Origin: Ideonella sp.
GTDB taxonomy: Bacteria > Pseudomonadota > Gammaproteobacteria > Burkholderiales > Burkholderiaceae_C
DNA length: 64,000 nucleotides
Assembly (NCBI GenBank): GCA_016721465.1
Contig: JADKIA010000030.1
Span: forward strand, 434,001 to 498,000
Reading direction: 5' to 3'
Position 1 is the stretch's first letter, and every line of letters begins with the position of its first letter. This document shows, piece by piece, positions 59,921-64,000 of this stretch. The translations under genes were made by a program, and so were the position numbers. The notes beneath the pieces were generated by a model, which was given only the letters and a program-made list of their open reading frames with translations, did no database searches and was not told the origin of the DNA.

Positions 59921-61057
59921 ATGTCCATGGATCTGCTGCCGCTGTCCGAGGTGCGGTTCCATCTCAAGGCCGGCGCACCCTTGCCCTGCTCGGTGCGCGA
60001 CGCCGAAGGCCGCTTGCTGCTGGCCCGAGGTCATCTGGTCAGCAGCCCTGCGATGTTGCAGGCCCTGCTGGCGCGCGGCGTTTTTGTCGAACGGCAGGAG
60101 GCCGCCCAGGCGCACATGGCACCCCCGGCGTCGCCGGTGGACGCCGGCTCACCCTTCGAGCGTTGGGATCGGCTCTGCGACAACCTGTCGTCGGTGCTGC
60201 TCAGCCCGCAGGAGCAGCAGTTCTTGCAGCGCGTGCGCGAGGCCGCAGGCCATGTGCTGGCGCTGAACGAGTTCAACGCCGATCTGTTGCTGTTCCTGAT
60301 CCTGCGCCACGACCACGGCAATTTCGAAGCCTATGGCGTCGCGCATTCGCTGCATGTGGCCTGTGTGTGCAGCCTCCTGGCGCAGCGCCTGGGCTGGAGT
60401 CGCGACGATCAGCAACGCGTGATTGGCGCGTCCTTGACGATGAACCTGAGCATCATCGAACTGCAGGGGCAATGCGCTCGACAGGCCACGCCACTGACGC
60501 AGCACCAGCGCGAGCTGATTGACGGCCACCCCCAGGAGGCGTCGATGATCCTGCTGGCTGCGGGGCTGGACGACATGGACTGGCTCGCGGCGGTGCAGGA
60601 CCACCACGAGCGCAGCGGCGGCGGTGGCTACCCCAGTGGGCGTGCCGACCCTGGCGCCATGTCACAGATGCTGCGCCTGGCCGACCAATTCACGGCCAAG
60701 CACAGTGCCCGCGCCACACGGCCCGCGATGCCCGCCCGGCAGGCAGCGCGCGAGCTGTTTCTGCAGAATCCGGGCAATGCCATGGCGGAGATGCTGATCA
60801 AGGAATTCGGCATCTACCCGCCCGGCTGCTTCGTGAAACTGGCCACCGGAGAGACCGCCATCGTCGTGCGCCGTGGCAGCAGCGCCAACACGCCGGAAGT
60901 GGCCGCGATCACGTCCGCGCGCGGCGAACCCCTGAGCGCGCCTCAATACCGGGACACGTCCCAACGCGAATGCGCCATCGCGCAATGCCTGCCCCAGCCG
61001 GCACAGCCTTTGGCCTGGCCGGCCCACATGTTCTACCCCGAGGCATTGCCCGCCTGA
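59921..61057 (+). CDS. HD-GYP domain protein with degenerate active site
   Basis: A 378-residue protein. An N-terminal domain of about 60 residues (VRFHLKAGAPLPCSVRDAEG) is followed by an HD-GYP-like domain. Residues needed for cyclic-di-GMP hydrolysis are partly missing: the usual HD in the metal centre reads GASLTMNLSIIEL instead of GALLHDIGK. The GYP motif is kept in HHERSGGGGYPSG. It may bind c-di-GMP or partners without cutting it. The start is at 59921 (MSMDLLPL) or 59927. It stands alone downstream of the ZIP gene, 141 bp away. Confidence 0.8.
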   Translation: MSMDLLPLSEVRFHLKAGAPLPCSVRDAEGRLLLARGHLVSSPAMLQALLARGVFVERQEAAQAHMAPPASPVDAGSPFERWDRLCDNLSSVLLSPQEQQFLQRVREAAGHVLALNEFNADLLLFLILRHDHGNFEAYGVAHSLHVACVCSLLAQRLGWSRDDQQRVIGASLTMNLSIIELQGQCARQATPLTQHQRELIDGHPQEASMILLAAGLDDMDWLAAVQDHHERSGGGGYPSGRADPGAMSQMLRLADQFTAKHSARATRPAMPARQAARELFLQNPGNAMAEMLIKEFGIYPPGCFVKLATGETAIVVRRGSSANTPEVAAITSARGEPLSAPQYRDTSQRECAIAQCLPQPAQPLAWPAHMFYPEALPA

Positions 61058-61086
61058 GCTGCCAAGCACTCGGGGCGGCTTGCGGC

Positions 61087-61521
61087 CTACTTCACCACCA
61101 GCACGGGCAAGGGGCTGTGCGTGAGCACCCGGCTGGTTTCACTGCCGATGAGCATGGCGGCCATGCCACGCCGGCCATGCGAGGCCATCACGACCAGATC
61201 GCAACCCTGCTGCTTGGCATGGTCCAGGATGGCTTCCCAGGGGTGCAGGGCTTCGACGGTGAACCCGCTGCACTTCACCCCGGCGGCTGAGGCCGCCTCG
61301 GTGACCTTCTTGACATGCGCCGCAGCGATGCGTTCCTGTGCATCGTAGAACTCTTGTGGCGGCACGGGTTGCATCTCGGAAATGGCGCTGTAAGGGAACG
61401 GCTCCTTCACGCAGATGGTGGTCAAGGCAGCACCGCACAGCTTGGCCATCGACACGGCCGTGCCCACGGCCTTGGCGGTGATTTCCGATCCGTCGGTGGG
61501 AATGAGGATGTGCTTGTACAT
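61087..61521 (-). CDS. Universal stress protein, UspA family
   Basis: A 144-residue single-domain protein: YKHILIPTDGSEITAKAVGT at the start and VVMASHGRRGMAAMLIGSET, then SPLPVLVV at the end. The A-2x-G-9x-GS motif is close to the ATP-binding consensus of the UspFG type, with Ala for the first Gly. It acts in the cytoplasm under stress or slow growth. The start at 61521 (MYKHILIP) is clear. It is a single gene convergent with the HD-GYP gene. A binding partner cannot be told from sequence. Confidence 0.93.
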   Translation of the reverse strand: MYKHILIPTDGSEITAKAVGTAVSMAKLCGAALTTICVKEPFPYSAISEMQPVPPQEFYDAQERIAAAHVKKVTEAASAAGVKCSGFTVEALHPWEAILDHAKQQGCDLVVMASHGRRGMAAMLIGSETSRVLTHSPLPVLVVK

Positions 61522-61718
61522 GGTGGGTTCCTTCGTGGCCCCGGGCATGGGGCCCGGTACACCACCAGTGTGCACTTGCCGCAGGTCAAAGGCTTGAGAT
61601 GCGTCAATTGCCCGCCAGCGCCACCGGCGGCACGTGTCGCGGCGCTCAGCCCGTCGCCCGCGGCGCCACATTGCCAGTGGCGAAAAGCATGTGCTATAGT
61701 GCAAGGCTTCACCAACGC

Positions 61719-61795
61719 GGAGTGGTAGTTCAGTTGGTTAGAATACCGGCCTGTCACGCCGGGGGTCGCGGGTTCGAGTCCCGTCCACTCCGCCA
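61719..61795 (+). tRNA. tRNA-Asp (anticodon GTC)
   Basis: A 77-base gene with acceptor GGAGTGG/CCACTCC, discriminator G and encoded CCA. The anticodon arm is CCGGC-CTGTCAC-GCCGG with GTC at 61753-61755, and the T arm is GCGGG-TTCGAGT-CCCGT. All arms pair. It is followed by a short terminator hairpin. Confidence 0.97.
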
Positions 61796-61809
61796 ATATG
61801 CAAGTAAAT

Positions 61810-61834
61810 ACGGGCCTTTCGGGCCCGTGTTTCG
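61810..61834 (+). terminator. Terminator after tRNA-Asp
   Basis: ACGGGCC (61810-61816) pairs with GGCCCGT (61822-61828) around loop TTTCG, followed by a T-containing tail GTTTCGTT. It should end the tRNA transcript. Confidence 0.75.
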
Positions 61835-61985
61835 TTCCAACCCCCGTTCCGACACCTGGCTGTGATCGGGACAGTCGGGGTCTCAGTGACACTTCTTGGG
61901 TCAAATCTGTAGCCTTGAGCCGCACAAAGCAGGGCTGGAGGGATCTGGAAGCACACCGTCGCGTCGAGGCCGGTCGCGAACCTGC

Positions 61986-62696
61986 CTACTTCAACTCGGT
62001 AGTAGCCAGCGCTCGCTCGAGCGTACCCGCGAAGTGTGAGGTGATCGCAGCCTTGGCCGCCTGGATTTCGCCGGCCAGGACGGCTTTCAGAATCTCGCGG
62101 TGCTCCCTGTCGATCGCGGCAAGCGGAAGGCGCGACCGGTCGATGGAGACGCTGCGATAGCGCTGTGACTGCTCGAAAAGCGTCTCCCTAAAGCGCATGA
62201 GCCATGGTGAGTCGCAGGCCGAAACGAGAGAGCGGTGGAAGTCCGCGTGCGCCTCGCCCCACTGGTCCAGCGCCTTGGCTCGAACCAGGGTCCGAAGGCG
62301 GTCGTAGGTTCGCTGCAACGTCGCACGCCACGCATCGTCGCCGTTTGTCATCGCCATCTCGATGGCCATGCACTCAAGGGCGATGCGCATGCGGGTGACG
62401 TCGACCAGGTCACTCTTGGAGATGGGCGACACCTTGAACCCGCGCTGTTCCTCGGCCACCACGAGACCGTCGGCAACCAGGCGCGAGAGCGCTTCACGCA
62501 CCACGCTCAGGCTCACGCCGTATTGCTGCTGCAGGTTCGCCAGATGGAGCTTCTCGCCCTGTTTCAGGCGGTTGGAAATGATGTCAGCACGCAACCTGCC
62601 GTAGACGGCGGTGGTGAGGCTTCGAACACCAAGGTCGCGACGACCGTCAGCCGAGCTGGCCGGGGACTGGGTGCTGATCAAGGACGTTTTTGCCAT
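61986..62696 (-). CDS. GntR-family regulator, FadR/VanR (FCD) subgroup
   Basis: A 236-residue transcription regulator. The N-terminal winged helix is LTTAVYGRLRADIISNRLKQ with recognition helix LQQQYGVSLSVVREALSRLV. The C-terminal all-helical FCD domain begins near DLVDVTRMRIALECMAIEMA and contains AHADFHRSLVSAC, with a metal-type histidine and aspartate. It probably represses the catabolic genes transcribed into it from upstream (62705-64000) until a substrate is bound. It follows the GST gene by 8 bp on the same strand and is probably in that operon. Confidence 0.93.
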   Translation of the reverse strand: MAKTSLISTQSPASSADGRRDLGVRSLTTAVYGRLRADIISNRLKQGEKLHLANLQQQYGVSLSVVREALSRLVADGLVVAEEQRGFKVSPISKSDLVDVTRMRIALECMAIEMAMTNGDDAWRATLQRTYDRLRTLVRAKALDQWGEAHADFHRSLVSACDSPWLMRFRETLFEQSQRYRSVSIDRSRLPLAAIDREHREILKAVLAGEIQAAKAAITSHFAGTLERALATTELK

Positions 62697-62704
62697 CGTG
62701 GAAT

Positions 62705-63409
62705 TCAGTGCGAAAGCCGCCCCGGTCTTCGCCGCCGAGGGCTCACAGCTTCACCAGGCGGCAGCGGGATGTTACAGCGCTCGACGGCCGCCTTCTCACG
62801 CGCCAGTGCCCTCACGAACGACGGGCGAGCACGCACGCGGCCTATGTGTTCAGTGATGGCCAGGTGGTCGACCCCGGGAGCGCCGCCGAGCGTGGCGATG
62901 CCCATCAGCCAGCACAGGTACACGTCCACGATGGACCATCGATCGCCATACCACCAAGGGGCGTTCGACAGACGTGAGGAGATCTGGTCGACGACAGGCC
63001 TGAAGGCTTGCAGGGCGAATTCCTTGACTGGCTCGGTGTCTCCGCTCGTGAACAACTGTGGCAGCAGGATCTGGCGGACCAGCGGGTGCAGCGCGCTGCC
63101 GCACCACACCAGATCGCCCAGCGCCTGCATGCGACCTTCGGGTTCGTCCAGGTTCGGTAGCAACTGTCCTTCGGGATATTGCGTTGCGAGATAGAACAGG
63201 ATCGCTGGGTTCTCGGTGAGGATCCGCTGGCCCACCTGGAGCGCCGGCACCTTGCCCTTGGGGTTGATGGCCAGGTATTCCGGCTTCTTCTGCTCGCCGC
63301 GCATCAGCGCCAGCGGGCGCTCCTCGAAGGGCAGTTGCAGCTCCTCGAGTGCATTGAGCGGCACGCGCGAACAGGCGCCGGGTGCGTAGAACAGCGTCAG
63401 TGCATTCAT
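62705..63409 (-). CDS. Glutathione S-transferase
   Basis: A 234-residue GST: the N-terminal thioredoxin fold starts LTLFYAPGACSRVPLNALEE, with the proline loop in NPKGKVPALQVGQRILTENP, and the helical domain continues to VRARPSFVRALAREKAAVER. Members next to flavin monooxygenases in aromatic operons can isomerise ring-cleavage products, such as maleylpyruvate, but the sequence is also compatible with general detoxification. It lies 4 bp downstream of a small gene and 8 bp upstream of the GntR gene. The C-terminus (SPRRRRPGRLSH) is basic and probably an extension specific to this strain. Confidence 0.9.
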   Translation of the reverse strand: MNALTLFYAPGACSRVPLNALEELQLPFEERPLALMRGEQKKPEYLAINPKGKVPALQVGQRILTENPAILFYLATQYPEGQLLPNLDEPEGRMQALGDLVWCGSALHPLVRQILLPQLFTSGDTEPVKEFALQAFRPVVDQISSRLSNAPWWYGDRWSIVDVYLCWLMGIATLGGAPGVDHLAITEHIGRVRARPSFVRALAREKAAVERCNIPLPPGEAVSPRRRRPGRLSH

Positions 63410-63413
63410 GGTG

Positions 63414-63725
63414 TCAGGTCCTCCGGGTCCCGGTCATCGGCGCCTTGCCGAGCAGCGCCGTGCCGCCGTGACCCGTGAACTCGTCGCCCGTCACCTCGAT
63501 CTCGACGTTGAGCGTGAGCTTGAAGGGCTTGACCAGCTGCATCGTCCAAGTGACCTTGTCGCCGTCCACCTTGCCGTTGTTCAGCGGCATGACGATGCCG
63601 TTCTTCAGGTTGGTCATCGTGCCCGTCAGCGAGCCGTCCGGGCCGCTCGCCAGCACCAGTTCGTGGGGTTCCTTGCCAACGGGCGCGACGACGATGCAGT
63701 CCCAGGTTCCATCGATGTTCGACAT
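63414..63725 (-). CDS. Small protein of an aromatic-catabolism operon
   Basis: A 103-residue, strand-rich soluble protein (GTWDCIVVAPVGKEPHELVL, then GSLTGTMTNLKNGIVMPLNN). No signal peptide is seen. Similar small beta-barrel-like proteins are encoded next to FAD monooxygenases, but I do not know their role. The start at 63725 (MSNIDGTW) has a purine-rich stretch (GGAGGAG) just upstream on the coding strand. It is between the monooxygenase and the GST with short gaps, so it is cotranscribed. Confidence 0.7.
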   Translation of the reverse strand: MSNIDGTWDCIVVAPVGKEPHELVLASGPDGSLTGTMTNLKNGIVMPLNNGKVDGDKVTWTMQLVKPFKLTLNVEIEVTGDEFTGHGGTALLGKAPMTGTRRT

Positions 63726-63751
63726 TGCTCCTCCTTGTGTTGAGTCTGTCG

Positions 63752-64000
63752 TTACTGGAGCCCCAGGCGGGTCGCCAGCTGCAGCACCAGGCTGTCTGCG
63801 TCCTTCACGCTCGCGCCCGTTCCGAAGACGTAGAAGTCGGGGCGCACGAGGATCACCTCGCTGCCTGTCTCGTCGAACCACTCTTCATAAACGCCTTCGA
63901 GGTCCTCGACAGGCGCTTGCCGACCCACCTGGACCGCGACCCCGGCCAGTCGGTGCCAGCAGGCGCGCGCCGCGGGCGACAACGCAGCCAGCGGGTCGCC
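63752..64000 (-). CDS. Partial FAD-dependent monooxygenase, C-terminal end (MhpA-like)
   Basis: The frame is open from the window edge to a stop at 63752, giving the last 82 residues. The element EVILVRPDFYVFGTG matches the thioredoxin-like C-terminal domain of phenol hydroxylase/MhpA-type monooxygenases, which add oxygen to aromatic rings with NAD(P)H. The FAD-binding part lies outside the window. The gene is first of the visible operon with the small protein, the GST and the GntR regulator. Confidence 0.7.
   Translation of the reverse strand, partial: GDPLAALSPAARACWHRLAGVAVQVGRQAPVEDLEGVYEEWFDETGSEVILVRPDFYVFGTGASVKDADSLVLQLATRLGLQ

Overview
The window looks like the chromosome of a GC-rich betaproteobacterium in the order Burkholderiales, probably of the Rubrivivax, Leptothrix or Comamonadaceae kind. 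This rests on a Bug/TctC periplasmic binding protein, a BPSS1780-like membrane protein beside thrB and polA, a DUF1134/EipA-like protein, and strong GC-rich codon use. Species cannot be fixed from the sequence alone.

Bases 1-8978 hold an integron: a complete integrase gene intI (+), an attI-type core site at 7749-7755, and an array of gene cassettes running leftward off the window edge, with nearly all cassette genes on the minus strand. Six attC sites were located from their GCCTAAC/GTTAGGC ends. Cassette products include a partial membrane protein, a cupin, a repeat-rich helical protein, a DUF2971 protein, a secreted protein, one cassette with no convincing gene and a frameshifted MORN-repeat protein. 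An IS110-family element of the IS1111 subgroup (3173-4873) sits exactly inside the R' site of one attC. Its long 3' non-coding end carries short matches to both target and donor junctions, as expected of a bridge (seek) RNA.

Bases 9184-15968 are the rest of an accessory region: a replication-initiator-like gene, a repeat-rich non-coding block, unknown proteins, an AlpA-like regulator and a phage-type tyrosine integrase next to a 49-bp copy of the 3' end of tRNA-Lys(CTT). That tRNA fragment looks like the right attachment scar of a genomic island whose other end lies to the left of the window, so the integron may be island-borne.

From 16 kb on is backbone. Bases 16245-23772 carry a coiled-coil protein, a flavin monooxygenase, an M20 amidohydrolase, a glutathione transferase and a GT39/GT2 glycosyltransferase pair. 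Bases 23954-40541 form one tightly packed 16-gene operon. It begins with redox and envelope-maturation genes (ApbE, a three-haem HzsA-like lipoprotein, a second cytochrome-like lipoprotein, two outer-membrane barrel proteins, a TlpA thioredoxin, DUF4266, DUF3570). It ends with TPR proteins, one ExbB/TolQ-like and two ExbD/TolR-like proteins and an AgmX/PglI-domain protein. The second half resembles the core of the Myxococcus Agl-Glt envelope motor. This is the best candidate for a poorly described system here.

Bases 40584-64000 are mostly housekeeping: a helicase, a Bug protein, a second GT2/GT39 pair with GtrA and a ChbG/HpnK-like deacetylase, a QseBC/PmrAB-like two-component system, thrB, polA, an exopolyphosphatase, a dienelactone hydrolase, a ZIP transporter broken by a frameshift, a degenerate HD-GYP protein, UspA, tRNA-Asp, and at the right edge an operon (flavin monooxygenase, small protein, GST, GntR regulator) that looks like aromatic catabolism.
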